Source of the DNA: ZYF759 sp046297455
GTDB taxonomy: Bacteria; Pseudomonadota; Alphaproteobacteria; Rhizobiales; Rhizobiaceae
Direction: 5' to 3'
Length of the DNA stretch: 64,000 bases
Assembly (NCBI GenBank): GCA_046297455.1
Contig: JBKBIT010000011.1
Span: forward strand, 62,001-126,000
Part shown: piece by piece, positions 8,769 to 17,577 of the stretch
How the letters are laid out: the number at the start of each line of letters is the position of its first letter
Numbering within the stretch: position 1 is the stretch's first letter
Translations under genes and position numbers: made by a program
The notes under the pieces: model-generated
Databases searched by the model: none
The model's input: the letters and a program-made list of their open reading frames with translations, nothing else
What the model was told of the DNA's origin: nothing

Positions 8769-10646
8769 ATGCTGATCCTAGACGACATTTCCCTTCGCGT
8801 GGCCGGAAGGCTTCTTATCGACCATGCTTCGCTGACCTTGCCGGCTGGCGCCAAGGCCGGCCTTGTCGGTCGCAACGGCACCGGCAAGACGACGCTCTTT
8901 CGCGCCATCACCGGCGATCTGGCAACCGAGTCCGGCTCCATTTCCTATCCAAAGGGTACCCGCATCGGCCAGGTTGCGCAGGAGGCTCCCGGCACCGAGG
9001 AGCCGCTGATCGACATTGTCCTTGCGGCCGACCGCGAACGCCGTGCGCTCTTGCAAGAGGCAGAGACGGCGACTGACGCTCACCGCATCGCCGAGATCCA
9101 GACCCGTCTTGCCGATATCGACGCCCATTCCGCCGAGGCGCGCGCGGCTACCATCCTTGCCGGTCTCGGCTTCGACGCGGCGGCGCAGAAGCGGCCGGCC
9201 TCCTCCTTTTCCGGCGGCTGGCGCATGCGCGTCGCGCTCGCAGCTGTGCTGTTTGCCGAGCCAGACCTTCTTCTTCTCGATGAGCCGACAAACTATCTCG
9301 ATCTCGAAGGCACCATGTGGCTGGAAGGCTACGTGGCCAAATACCCGCATACTGTCCTTCTGATCAGCCATGACCGCGACCTCTTGAACAAGGCCGTCGA
9401 TTCAATCGTCCATCTGGAATCGAAGAAGCTTACCTTCTGGCGCGGCGGCTACGACCAGTTCGAGCGCCAGCGCGCCGAGAAGATGGAGCTCCTGCAGAAG
9501 AGCGCTGCCAAGCAGGACGCCAAGCGCAAGCACATGCAGGCCTTCGTCGACCGTTTCCGCTACAAGGCGTCCAAGGCCCGCCAGGCCCAGTCGCGCCTCA
9601 AGGCACTGGAGAAGATGGCGCCTGTAGGCGCCATCGTCGACGAGCACGTCCAGCCGTTTTCCTTCGCCGAACCGGTCAAGCAGGTCGCCTCTCCCATCGT
9701 CGCGCTCGACAAGGCGGCCGTCGGCTACACGCCAGGCAAGCCGGTCCTGAAGAACCTGACGCTGCGGATCGACCATGACGACCGCATCGCCCTGCTCGGC
9801 GCCAACGGCAACGGCAAGTCGACGCTGGCAAAGCTCCTGTCGGGCAGGCTTTCGCTCGAACAGGGCACGATGACGGTCGCGCCGGGCCTGAAGGTTTCGA
9901 TCTTCGCCCAGCACCAGCTCGACGATCTGCGCCCGGAGGAAAACGCCGTCGAGCATGTGCGCCGCCTGATGCCGGACGCGGCGGAGGCCAAGGTGCGGGC
10001 CCGCGTCGCCCAGATGGGACTGGCGACAGAAAAGATGAACACCCCCGCCAAGGATCTGTCGGGCGGCGAGAAGGCCCGCCTTCTGATGGGACTTGCGAGC
10101 TTCGACGGGCCGAACCTCTTCATCCTGGACGAGCCGACCAACCATCTTGATATCGATTCACGCCGCGCGCTGATCGATGCGCTGAATGAGTTCTCGGGGG
10201 CCGTCATCATCGTTGCCCACGACCGCCATCTGCTCGAAGCGACCGTCGACCGGCTCTGGCTGGTCTCCAATGGAAGCGTGGCGCCCTATGAGGGCGATCT
10301 GTCCGACTATCGCAGCCAGATCACCGGCGGTCAGAGCGACAGGCGTGAAAGACGCGAGGCCGACAAGGCTTCCAAGGCCGACCGCCGACGCGAGGCTGCG
10401 CAGAAGCGCGCCGCGCTTGAGCCGCTGGCCAAGGAGATCAAGGCCATCGAAGGATTAATTGACCGCACCCGCAAGCGCATGGCAGCGATCGAGGCCGAGT
10501 TGGCCGATCCCTCACTCTACGAGCGCGATACGGCCCGCGCGGCCAGCCTGGCCAAGGAACGATCGGACCTTGCCGACCGGCTCGCAAAGCAGGAAGATCG
10601 CTGGCTGGAGCTTTCGTCCCAATACGAGGAAGGAACGGCGGCATGA
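8769..10646 (+). CDS. ABC-F family ATP-binding protein (Uup-like)
   Basis: This is a soluble protein with two ATP-binding cassettes and no membrane domain, 625 aa. ABC-F proteins act on ribosomes, for example in rescue or resistance. Walker A motifs are GRNGTGKTTL (about residue 35) and GANGNGKSTL (about 345). The matching signature/Walker B blocks are FSGGWRMRV…LLLLDEPTNYLD and LSGGEKARL…LFILDEPTNHLD. The linker between cassettes is charged and helical, and a coiled-coil C-terminus (about 560–625) is Uup-like. ATG 8769 opens with MLILDDISLRV. It overlaps the next gene by 4 nt (ATGA). Confidence 0.92.
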   Translation: MLILDDISLRVAGRLLIDHASLTLPAGAKAGLVGRNGTGKTTLFRAITGDLATESGSISYPKGTRIGQVAQEAPGTEEPLIDIVLAADRERRALLQEAETATDAHRIAEIQTRLADIDAHSAEARAATILAGLGFDAAAQKRPASSFSGGWRMRVALAAVLFAEPDLLLLDEPTNYLDLEGTMWLEGYVAKYPHTVLLISHDRDLLNKAVDSIVHLESKKLTFWRGGYDQFERQRAEKMELLQKSAAKQDAKRKHMQAFVDRFRYKASKARQAQSRLKALEKMAPVGAIVDEHVQPFSFAEPVKQVASPIVALDKAAVGYTPGKPVLKNLTLRIDHDDRIALLGANGNGKSTLAKLLSGRLSLEQGTMTVAPGLKVSIFAQHQLDDLRPEENAVEHVRRLMPDAAEAKVRARVAQMGLATEKMNTPAKDLSGGEKARLLMGLASFDGPNLFILDEPTNHLDIDSRRALIDALNEFSGAVIIVAHDRHLLEATVDRLWLVSNGSVAPYEGDLSDYRSQITGGQSDRRERREADKASKADRRREAAQKRAALEPLAKEIKAIEGLIDRTRKRMAAIEAELADPSLYERDTARAASLAKERSDLADRLAKQEDRWLELSSQYEEGTAA

Positions 10647-11449
10647 CCGTCCGCACCGAGACGCATGGCGAGACGCTGGTCGTGACCATCGACCGACCGG
10701 AGGCGCGCAATGCCGTCAATCCGGAGATGGCGACCGCTCTGTTCGAGACCTTCACTGCATTTGACCGCGACGACAATCACAAGGTTGCCGTGCTGACAGG
10801 CGTGCCGGGCGCCTTCTGTGCAGGCTTCGATCTGAAATACGCCGCCGGCGGCATGGACGAGCGCTGGTATGCCGCCCATGAGCTCGACGCCGGCTTCGAC
10901 GATCCGCGCGCCCACCCCTCCAAGGGACCCATGGGACCAACGCGGCTATTGTTGTCGAAACCCGTCATCGCCGCCATCTCCGGCCCTGCGGTAGCCGGCG
11001 GCATGGAACTGGCCCTGTGGTGCGATCTGCGCGTCATGGAAGCGTCCGCCTATATGGGTGTCTATTGCCGGCGCTGGGGCGTGCCGCTGATCGATGGCGG
11101 CACGGTGCGCCTGCCCCGTATCGTCGGCCACGGCCGCGCCATGGATCTGATCCTCACCGGCCGCAAGGTCGAAGCTGAGGAATGCCTGTCCATCGGCCTC
11201 GCAAACCGCCTTTGCGCGGACGGCGAGGTCCTTGCAACGGCACTTGAACTGGCCGCCGAACTCTCCCGTTTCCCGCAGGCCTGCATGCGCGCCGACCGCC
11301 TGTCGGCAATCTCGCAATGGTCGCTCGATCCGGCCCCCGCCCTGGTGGGCGAATGGAAGAGCGCGGAAACCTTCCGCGCCGAAGGCGTTAGCGGCGCTGC
11401 CCGTTTTGCTGCCGGCAAGGGCCGTTCGGGCGATTTCGGCGAAATCTGA
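10643..11449 (+). CDS. Enoyl-CoA hydratase/isomerase (crotonase) family protein
   Basis: This is a crotonase-fold protein of 268 aa. The oxyanion-hole segments are GAFCAGFDLK and ISGPAVAGGMELALWCDLRV. The second catalytic acid usual in true hydratases is not obvious: the segment reads RWGVPLIDGG. The reaction could therefore be hydration, isomerisation or hydrolysis of an acyl-CoA. It overlaps the ABC-F gene by 4 nt and the HAD gene by 1 nt, so it lies in a translationally coupled three-gene unit. Its genome neighbours do not suggest a pathway. Confidence 0.87.
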   Translation: MTVRTETHGETLVVTIDRPEARNAVNPEMATALFETFTAFDRDDNHKVAVLTGVPGAFCAGFDLKYAAGGMDERWYAAHELDAGFDDPRAHPSKGPMGPTRLLLSKPVIAAISGPAVAGGMELALWCDLRVMEASAYMGVYCRRWGVPLIDGGTVRLPRIVGHGRAMDLILTGRKVEAEECLSIGLANRLCADGEVLATALELAAELSRFPQACMRADRLSAISQWSLDPAPALVGEWKSAETFRAEGVSGAARFAAGKGRSGDFGEI

Positions 11450-12156
11450 TGACTCGCTCGCTGACCACCATCGGCTTCGACGCCGACGACACGCTCTGGC
11501 AGAACGAGCAGTTCTTCCGCCTCACCCAGGAGCGGTTTCAGGGCCTGCTGGCCGATCACGCCGAGCCCGACCATATCTCCGAGCGCCTGCTGGAAGCCGA
11601 AAAACGCAACCTCGGCAAATACGGGTTCGGCATCAAGGGCTTCACCCTCTCGATGATCGAGACCGCCATCGAGATTACCGAAGACCGCGTGCCCGCCGCC
11701 GTCATCAGGCAGATACTGGATGCCGGCCGCGAAATGCTCGACCACCCGGTCGAAACCCTGCCCCATGTGCACGACACGCTGGAGCGCCTGACTGGCCGCT
11801 ACACGATCGTGCTGGTCACCAAGGGCGATCTGTTCGACCAGGAGCGCAAGCTCGCCGCCTCGGGCCTCGGCGACTTCTTCGATGCCGTCGAGATCGTCAG
11901 CGACAAGCACCGCGCTACCTATGAGCGCGTCTTTGCCCGCCATGGCGACGGTGCGGAACGCGCCATGATGGTCGGCAACTCGCTCAAGTCGGATGTCGTG
12001 CCGGCAATCGAGGCCGGCGGATGGGGGGTCTTCGTCCCCCACGAACTGACCTGGGTTCTGGAACATGTCGAACCGCCGCACGCAGATCCCCGCTTCCGCG
12101 AAATTCCAGATCTTGGAAAGCTCGAGGGCCTGATCGCAGCCATTGAGGCGAGCTGA
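11449..12156 (+). CDS. HAD family hydrolase
   Basis: This is a haloacid dehalogenase superfamily phosphatase-like protein of 235 aa. Motif I is IGFDADDTLW, with the nucleophile Asp and the second Asp two residues on. Motif II is LVTKGD, motif III includes the Lys of SDKH, and motif IV is MMVGNSLKSDV. An all-helical cap separates motifs I and II. Its start overlaps the crotonase stop (TGATG). The substrate is unknown. It converges on holC with 5 nt between. Confidence 0.88.
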   Translation: MTRSLTTIGFDADDTLWQNEQFFRLTQERFQGLLADHAEPDHISERLLEAEKRNLGKYGFGIKGFTLSMIETAIEITEDRVPAAVIRQILDAGREMLDHPVETLPHVHDTLERLTGRYTIVLVTKGDLFDQERKLAASGLGDFFDAVEIVSDKHRATYERVFARHGDGAERAMMVGNSLKSDVVPAIEAGGWGVFVPHELTWVLEHVEPPHADPRFREIPDLGKLEGLIAAIEAS

Positions 12157-12161
12157 AAACG

Positions 12162-12611
12162 CTAGGCCTTCTTGTGCCAGCGCCGGTCGGGTCCCTGCTG
12201 CCAGTATGTCACTTCGTGACCGGCTGATTTGAGCGCGGTCCAGTGCCCCCGGGCAGCGGAAAGCTGCGCTTCGTGATGTCCATCGAACATGATCACCCCG
12301 CGATCGTAGCCGGAAAGATCCGGTGGCTCCGCACCTTCAACGACGAAGCGCACTTGAGCGTGGTTGGCATTGCCCGGCCCCGTCGTCAGCAGCACCGGCT
12401 GCTCGCCCGCATGCGGCTCGCCGTCGGTGCCGTGGGCGAGAAACGAATCGTCGCGATAGGTCCACAGCTGCGCGTCAAGCGCGTCGCGGCGCTCCTCGCT
12501 ACGTGTCTGAACCGCGGCGCGCCAGCCGCGTTCGAGGCTCTTTTCGAGAAGCGCCGGCAGCGCCTCCTCCAGCGTCGACTCCGTGAGGTGGTAGAAGAGC
12601 ACCTCGGTCAT
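12162..12611 (-). CDS. holC: DNA polymerase III chi subunit
   Basis: Chi links the clamp loader to single-strand binding protein at the replication fork. The 149-aa protein shows the family pattern: MTEVLFYHLTESTLEEALPALLEKSLERGWR at the start and the LWTYRDDSFLAHG segment. It lies 7 nt downstream of pepA on the same strand, a pairing conserved in many proteobacteria. Confidence 0.92.
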   Translation of the reverse strand: MTEVLFYHLTESTLEEALPALLEKSLERGWRAAVQTRSEERRDALDAQLWTYRDDSFLAHGTDGEPHAGEQPVLLTTGPGNANHAQVRFVVEGAEPPDLSGYDRGVIMFDGHHEAQLSAARGHWTALKSAGHEVTYWQQGPDRRWHKKA

Positions 12612-12618
12612 GACACGC

Positions 12619-14118
12619 CTATGTCTCGTAGTTCTCGCTCACCAGCCGGTCGAGCAGCCGGACCCCGAAGCCCGAGGCCCAGGACTGGTTGATCTCACTC
12701 GATGGCGAGGCCATGCCGGTACCGGCAATGTCCAGATGCGCCCAGGGCGTGTCCTTGACGAACCGCTTGAGGAACTGGGCGGCGGTGATCGAGCCGGCAT
12801 GGCGTCCGCCGACATTCTTCATGTCGGCATTCTTGCAATCGATCATCTTGTCGTATTCCGGTCCCAGCGGCAGCCGCCACAGCTTCTCGCCGGTCGACAG
12901 CCCGGCCGAAAGAAGCTTCTCCGACAGATCGTCGTCGTTGGAGAACAGCCCGGCATGGACATTGCCGAGCGCCACTAGAACCGCGCCCGTCAGCGTAGCA
13001 AGGTCGATCATGAATTGCGGCTTGAAGCGCTCGTTGCAGTACCAGAGCGCATCGGCCAGCACGAGCCGGCCCTCGGCATCGGTGTTGATCACCTCGATCG
13101 TCTGGCCCGACATGGAGGTCACGATGTCGCCAGGTCGCTGTGCCGTTCCGTCGAGCATGTTCTCGACCAGCCCGATAATGCCGACCACGTTGGCCTTGGC
13201 CTTGCGCGCTGCCAGCGCGTGCATCAGACCCGTCACGGCAGCAGCACCGGCCATGTCGCCCTTCATGTCCTCCATGCTGGCGGCGGGCTTGATCGAGATG
13301 CCGCCGGAATCGAACACCACCCCCTTGCCGACAAAGGCGACCGGCTTGTCCTTCGCCTTGCCGCCGTTCCATTGCATGACGACCAGCCGCGGCGGGCGCG
13401 CCGAACCCTGGGCGACGCCGAGCAGCGCGCCCATGTCGAGCTTTTTCATTTCCTTCTCGGTCAGGATCTCGACCTTGACGCCCAGGCTCTCCAGTTCGGC
13501 TGCCTTTTCGGCAAACTCGACCGGTCCGAGCACATTGGCTGGCTCATTGACCAGATCGCGCGCCAGCAGGACGCCCTCGCCAACCCCGGACAGGCTCTCG
13601 AAGGCGCGTTTGGCAGCCGCCGGCTCGGAACACATGATCGTGATCTTGGCCGGTTTGGTCTCCGGCTTCTTGCCGTCGCCATCGCCGTTCTTCTTGGTCT
13701 TGTATTTGTCGAAGGCATAGGACCGCAGGAGCATGCCCAGGGCGACATTGGCGACGTCCTCTCCACCTGCTTGCTTGCCGGCAACGTCAAGCACCAGCGT
13801 TACCGAAGAAGCCTTCTTCGCGGCGGCGAATGCCGAGCCGCCGATCCGGCGCCATCCATCCTCGTCGAGATCAGCGGTCTTGCCGGCGCCGATCGCCACC
13901 AGCCGGTCATATTCCGTGCCGGTAGGCGCCAGAACCTCCATTGAGGAAGCCAGGCTTCCCTTGAATTCGGCCACCTTGCCGGCGCGCTCCAGGACAGAAG
14001 CGGGATCGCATGCCTTGGCGGCCTCGGACAGGCCATCAGTATCCGCCGACAGCACGATCACGGTCCCCTTCGAGGGCTTTCCGATCTTGGTGAAACCGAT
14101 GGACGGGCGCTGGGTCAT
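12619..14118 (-). CDS. pepA: Leucyl aminopeptidase (M17 family)
   Basis: PepA is a cytosolic dizinc or dimanganese aminopeptidase that removes N-terminal residues from peptides. It has 499 aa. The metal-binding and active-site blocks are VGKGVVFDSGGISIKPA (about residue 255) and the M17 signature NTDAEGRLVLADAL (about 345). The N-terminal macro-like domain is lower in conservation. It is the first gene of a pepA–holC unit and is divergent from the PAP2 gene across 228 nt. Confidence 0.95.
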   Translation of the reverse strand: MTQRPSIGFTKIGKPSKGTVIVLSADTDGLSEAAKACDPASVLERAGKVAEFKGSLASSMEVLAPTGTEYDRLVAIGAGKTADLDEDGWRRIGGSAFAAAKKASSVTLVLDVAGKQAGGEDVANVALGMLLRSYAFDKYKTKKNGDGDGKKPETKPAKITIMCSEPAAAKRAFESLSGVGEGVLLARDLVNEPANVLGPVEFAEKAAELESLGVKVEILTEKEMKKLDMGALLGVAQGSARPPRLVVMQWNGGKAKDKPVAFVGKGVVFDSGGISIKPAASMEDMKGDMAGAAAVTGLMHALAARKAKANVVGIIGLVENMLDGTAQRPGDIVTSMSGQTIEVINTDAEGRLVLADALWYCNERFKPQFMIDLATLTGAVLVALGNVHAGLFSNDDDLSEKLLSAGLSTGEKLWRLPLGPEYDKMIDCKNADMKNVGGRHAGSITAAQFLKRFVKDTPWAHLDIAGTGMASPSSEINQSWASGFGVRLLDRLVSENYET

Positions 14119-14254
14119 GAGTTCTCCGGCTTGATGATGGTCGGCTCCACCCGAAACAGGCGTCGCGCTGGTGATGCACCGGCATAGCCTTTTCCGTCGG
14201 TCGCCTCAACCGCGAGGTCTCCCCACAGGCTGCGTTTCGGCAGCAATGCGCGCC

Positions 14255-14271
14255 GACGTCTTTCGGACGTC
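14255..14271. other. Small hairpin between pepA and the PAP2 gene
   Basis: GACGTC, a 5-nt loop and a second GACGTC form a 6-bp stem. Because GACGTC is itself palindromic, it is also two copies of a short site 11 bp apart. It lies in the 228-nt divergent gap. No promoter was identified with confidence. Confidence 0.3.
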
Positions 14272-14346
14272 ACCGAAGCCGTGTATCCAAGGGTCGAATC
14301 TGCGCCACCCGGCGCCCGCCATTCCCGTGGGAGCAGTGCCGACCAT

Positions 14347-15153
14347 ATGGTCGAACAAACCAACCCGGACACCATGTCGTCAAAACAATCCTTGTCTCGG
14401 GAAGGCTATCTGTCGCCTTTCTCAGATACGCGGGTGATGCTGGCCTTCGCGCTGGCTGCCTTATGTGCGTTGGTCTTCTTCAACAGGTTTCCGCAAATCG
14501 ACATCTGGGTGAGCCAGCTGTTTTTCGCCCCGGCCGACTGTCCGCCGGAACAGGCCGGCGCCGTGTGCGGCAATTTTCCTGCAGCACTTGATCCCATTCT
14601 CGTGGCGATCCGCGACGTCCTTCATTACACCCCCGTGGTCATCGGGATCGCGCTGATCGGGGCCGCGCTCGCAGCGGCACAATCGTCGGAGCCGCGACTG
14701 CGCATGTTTGCGAAGGGCGCCTGGACGGCAATCGCCACCCTGCTTCTCTCCGGGCTGTTGCTGGTCAACGTCGTTCTCAAGGAGGTCAGCGGCCGCCCCC
14801 GTCCCGTCGACACGGATCTGTTTGGCGGCGACTTCCCTTTCGTTGAGGCAGGACGCTTCGTCGATTACTGCCAGACAAACTGTTCCTTCGTCTCCGGCGA
14901 GGCTGCTACTGCCATGTGGCTCGTCTGTCTCGTCGCGCTGGTGCCGCCTGGGTTTCGTCGGATTGCATTGGCCATAACACTGCCGGTGGCCGTTCTGGCC
15001 ATTGGCCTTAGAATTGCCTTTGGCGGTCACTACCTCTCGGACACCGTGATCGCGGCCCTTTTGACGATGACGGTTTTCGCCGCTTTGGCGACTATCGGCC
15101 GTCGTGCGGGATGGTACGAGACGAGGGCCAGACCGGGACGGAAAAGCAACTGA
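14347..15153 (+). CDS. PAP2-family membrane phosphatase
   Basis: This is an integral membrane phosphatase of the PAP2 superfamily, 268 aa, with about five hydrophobic helices. Motif 1 is LKEVSGRPRP (KxxxxxxRP type) and motif 3 is RIAFGGHYLSD. Motif 2 reads FVSGEAAT, so the usual SGH is SGE. Family members dephosphorylate lipid phosphates, undecaprenyl pyrophosphate or lipid A. ATG 14347 follows a GGGAG at good distance; ATG 14374 is an alternative. It sits just upstream of the LPS export genes, which hints at an envelope lipid substrate, but this is inference. Confidence 0.85.
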   Translation: MVEQTNPDTMSSKQSLSREGYLSPFSDTRVMLAFALAALCALVFFNRFPQIDIWVSQLFFAPADCPPEQAGAVCGNFPAALDPILVAIRDVLHYTPVVIGIALIGAALAAAQSSEPRLRMFAKGAWTAIATLLLSGLLLVNVVLKEVSGRPRPVDTDLFGGDFPFVEAGRFVDYCQTNCSFVSGEAATAMWLVCLVALVPPGFRRIALAITLPVAVLAIGLRIAFGGHYLSDTVIAALLTMTVFAALATIGRRAGWYETRARPGRKSN

Positions 15154-15203
15154 TCGTTAACCCTGCCAATAGGTCGAATTCTTCTTAATTTGTCGCTACC
15201 GTC

Positions 15204-15226
15204 CTCCCGGGAAACAATGCCGGGAG
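15204..15226 (+). other. Hairpin in the PAP2–lptF gap
   Basis: CTCCCGG and CCGGGAG form a perfect 7-bp stem around a 9-nt loop, 64 nt before lptF. There is no T-run after it, so it may be a leader structure rather than a terminator. A second small hairpin (TGGCC-TTTG-GGCCA type) follows near 15247. Confidence 0.35.
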
Positions 15227-15289
15227 CGGGCGCCGAGGACACGAGCTGGCCTTTGGGCCACCGAGGAAACGAGGGATAACCGACAGCGT

Positions 15290-16489
15290 ATGCCTGTTGC
15301 CGAGAGGTACATACTGCGCCATCTGGTGGTGACGACCTGCATTTCGCTGGGCGTTATCCTTGGCCTCGTGATCATCTCGCAGCTGATGATCTTCCTTCAG
15401 GTCGTCACCAATTCCAGCGACGCCCTTGCCACGATGATGGCGATGGTCGCCTTCATGACGCCCTCGCTGGCTACCGTCGTGATCCCTTTCGCGCTGCTGA
15501 TCGCGATCTGCCACACCTTCAACCGCATGCACTCGGATTCCGAGATCATCGTCCTGGAGGCAGCGGGTGCGCCGCGGTCTCTCCAGAGCCGTCCGGTCCT
15601 ATTGCTGGCGGGCTTCCTGTCGGCCTTGATGCTGTTCAACTCGCTGGTCGTCGAGCCAGCCTCAAGCCGGAAGATGCGCGACCTGATATACAGTTCGGCA
15701 TCCAACATCATCAGCCTGGCGATCACCTCCGGTTCCTTCCATAGGGTCCAGCAAGACCTCTACATCCAGTTTGCCGGCCAACATCCCGAAGGCGGCTTCG
15801 AGGGCATGTTCATCGCCGACATGCGCGAGCCTCAGAGCGAGTTCATCTATTACGCAAGCCGCGGGCGCGTCGTCAGCCAGGGCGACGCCGAACTCCTGGT
15901 CATGTCCAACGGCGAAATCCAGCGGCGCAACGCCAGGACCGGCGAAGTCTCGACTGTCGCCTTTGCCACCTACGCGCTCGACCTGGCGGATTTTTCCCCC
16001 TCTCGCGGAGCGCCGAACTACCAGGCTAAGGAACGCTCCACCGCCGAAATCCTCAATCCGGACCCGGATGATCGGGTCTATCAGCTCTACCCGCACCAGT
16101 TCCGGGGCGAATTGCATCGCCGATTGTCGGACTGGCTCTACCCGATCGCCTTCGCAATGACGGGATTGTTCTTTTCGGTGGGCGCCCGTTCGACACGCGA
16201 GGAGCAGATCTGGGGGCTCACCGCAGCCGTTGGTGTGGCGATCGCCTTCCGCGGCGGCGCGTTCCTGTTTGCCAATGATGCCGGACGAACGTGGCTGGCC
16301 ACGGTCATGACCTATGCCCTGCCCTTGTCGTGCATCTTCATCTTCGGCGGCATGCTCATGGGCGGTCGACGCGCCCGCATCTCGCAGCGCTGGCTGGACC
16401 AGATCGCGCAGGTCACGGACCGTATTCAGAGCATCAGGGAAAAGGGTCTGTCGGCTGGGTTCCGTGGCGCCGGAAAGGCGGCAAGATGA
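15290..16489 (+). CDS. lptF: LPS export ABC transporter permease LptF
   Basis: LptF is one of the two inner-membrane permeases of LptB2FG, which extracts lipopolysaccharide from the inner membrane for transport. It has 399 aa with three transmembrane helices near residues 10–120, a periplasmic beta-jellyroll domain (about 130–270) and three helices after residue 285. The opening MPVAERYILRHLVV matches the YjgP/YjgQ family. Its stop overlaps the lptG start (ATGA), so the subunits are coupled. Confidence 0.93.
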   Translation: MPVAERYILRHLVVTTCISLGVILGLVIISQLMIFLQVVTNSSDALATMMAMVAFMTPSLATVVIPFALLIAICHTFNRMHSDSEIIVLEAAGAPRSLQSRPVLLLAGFLSALMLFNSLVVEPASSRKMRDLIYSSASNIISLAITSGSFHRVQQDLYIQFAGQHPEGGFEGMFIADMREPQSEFIYYASRGRVVSQGDAELLVMSNGEIQRRNARTGEVSTVAFATYALDLADFSPSRGAPNYQAKERSTAEILNPDPDDRVYQLYPHQFRGELHRRLSDWLYPIAFAMTGLFFSVGARSTREEQIWGLTAAVGVAIAFRGGAFLFANDAGRTWLATVMTYALPLSCIFIFGGMLMGGRRARISQRWLDQIAQVTDRIQSIREKGLSAGFRGAGKAAR

Positions 16490-17577
16490 TCGCCGGCGCG
16501 ACGCTTTCCTCCTATTTCGCGCGCCGCTATCTGGCCACGACGCTTCAGTTTTTCGTCGGCGTGGCGGTGATCATCTTCCTGGCCGATTTCACCGAGCTTA
16601 CGAGGCGGGCATCCGCCCATCCCAGCTATACGGTGATGCTGGGCATGATCGTGTCCGCATTGCGCCTGCCGCTCATTCTCCAGATGGCGATGCCCTTCGT
16701 CATCCTGCTCGTCTCGATGACCACGCTGATGGCGCTCAACCGCAAATACGAGCTGGTCGTCACTCGCGCTGCCGGCGTTTCTGCATGGCAGTTCCTGGCA
16801 CCGCTCTGCATTGTCAGCCTGCTCCTGGGCGTCATGTCGACGGTCGCCCTCAATCCGATTGCGGCCCGCGCACTGGCAAGCGCGCAGGAGATCGAGGCTA
16901 CGTTGATGGGCAGCGGTGCCGCCCGCCCCGCCATGAGCCAGGTACCATGGCTGAGGCAAAGCACCGACGAGGGCGCCACCATCATCGGCGCCGCCCACTC
17001 CGCGCGAGAGGGCCAGTTGCTCTCGGAAGTCACCTTTATCCGGCTTCACGAAAACGGCACCGTGCGCGAACGAATCGACGCGCGACAGGCCGAGCTGGTT
17101 CCAGGCGCGTGGGAAATTCGCGATGCCATCGTGATGCGACGTGGCAACACGCCGGAGCAGATCGAGAGCATGCGGCTCAAGTCCAATCTCGATCCGGTTT
17201 TCCTCGAGGAACGCTTCACCCCGCCCGAGACCGTTTCCGTCTATGACCTGCCGCACAAGATTGCCGCCGCCCGATCCTTCGGATTGAGCGGCAACGCCTT
17301 TGCCACGCAGTTCCATTCGCTGGTTGCCCTGCCATTCCAGCTGATGGCGATGACCTTGATTGCCGCGACGGTCACCATGCGTTTCACCCGCATGGGGCAA
17401 CCCATTTCAATCATTGTGGGTGGCATCGTCACCGGCTTTCTGCTTTATGTCGTCACCGCCGTGATGCGGGCGTTCGGCAGCGCCGGTATTGTGCCGCCCA
17501 TGGCAGCGGCATGGTTCCCGGTCCTTCTGGCGGGGCTTTATGGAGTGACGTTCCTTTTGTACAAGGAGGACGGTTAG
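16486..17577 (+). CDS. lptG: LPS export ABC transporter permease LptG
   Basis: LptG is the partner permease of LptF, 363 aa, with the same architecture of three helices, a periplasmic jellyroll and three helices. It opens MIAGATLSSYFARRYLATTLQFF. The frame is open for 65 codons upstream within lptF, but the ATG at 16486 overlaps the lptF stop by 4 nt and gives the family N-terminus. An AAGGAGGA just before its stop serves the next gene. Confidence 0.93.
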   Translation: MIAGATLSSYFARRYLATTLQFFVGVAVIIFLADFTELTRRASAHPSYTVMLGMIVSALRLPLILQMAMPFVILLVSMTTLMALNRKYELVVTRAAGVSAWQFLAPLCIVSLLLGVMSTVALNPIAARALASAQEIEATLMGSGAARPAMSQVPWLRQSTDEGATIIGAAHSAREGQLLSEVTFIRLHENGTVRERIDARQAELVPGAWEIRDAIVMRRGNTPEQIESMRLKSNLDPVFLEERFTPPETVSVYDLPHKIAAARSFGLSGNAFATQFHSLVALPFQLMAMTLIAATVTMRFTRMGQPISIIVGGIVTGFLLYVVTAVMRAFGSAGIVPPMAAAWFPVLLAGLYGVTFLLYKEDG

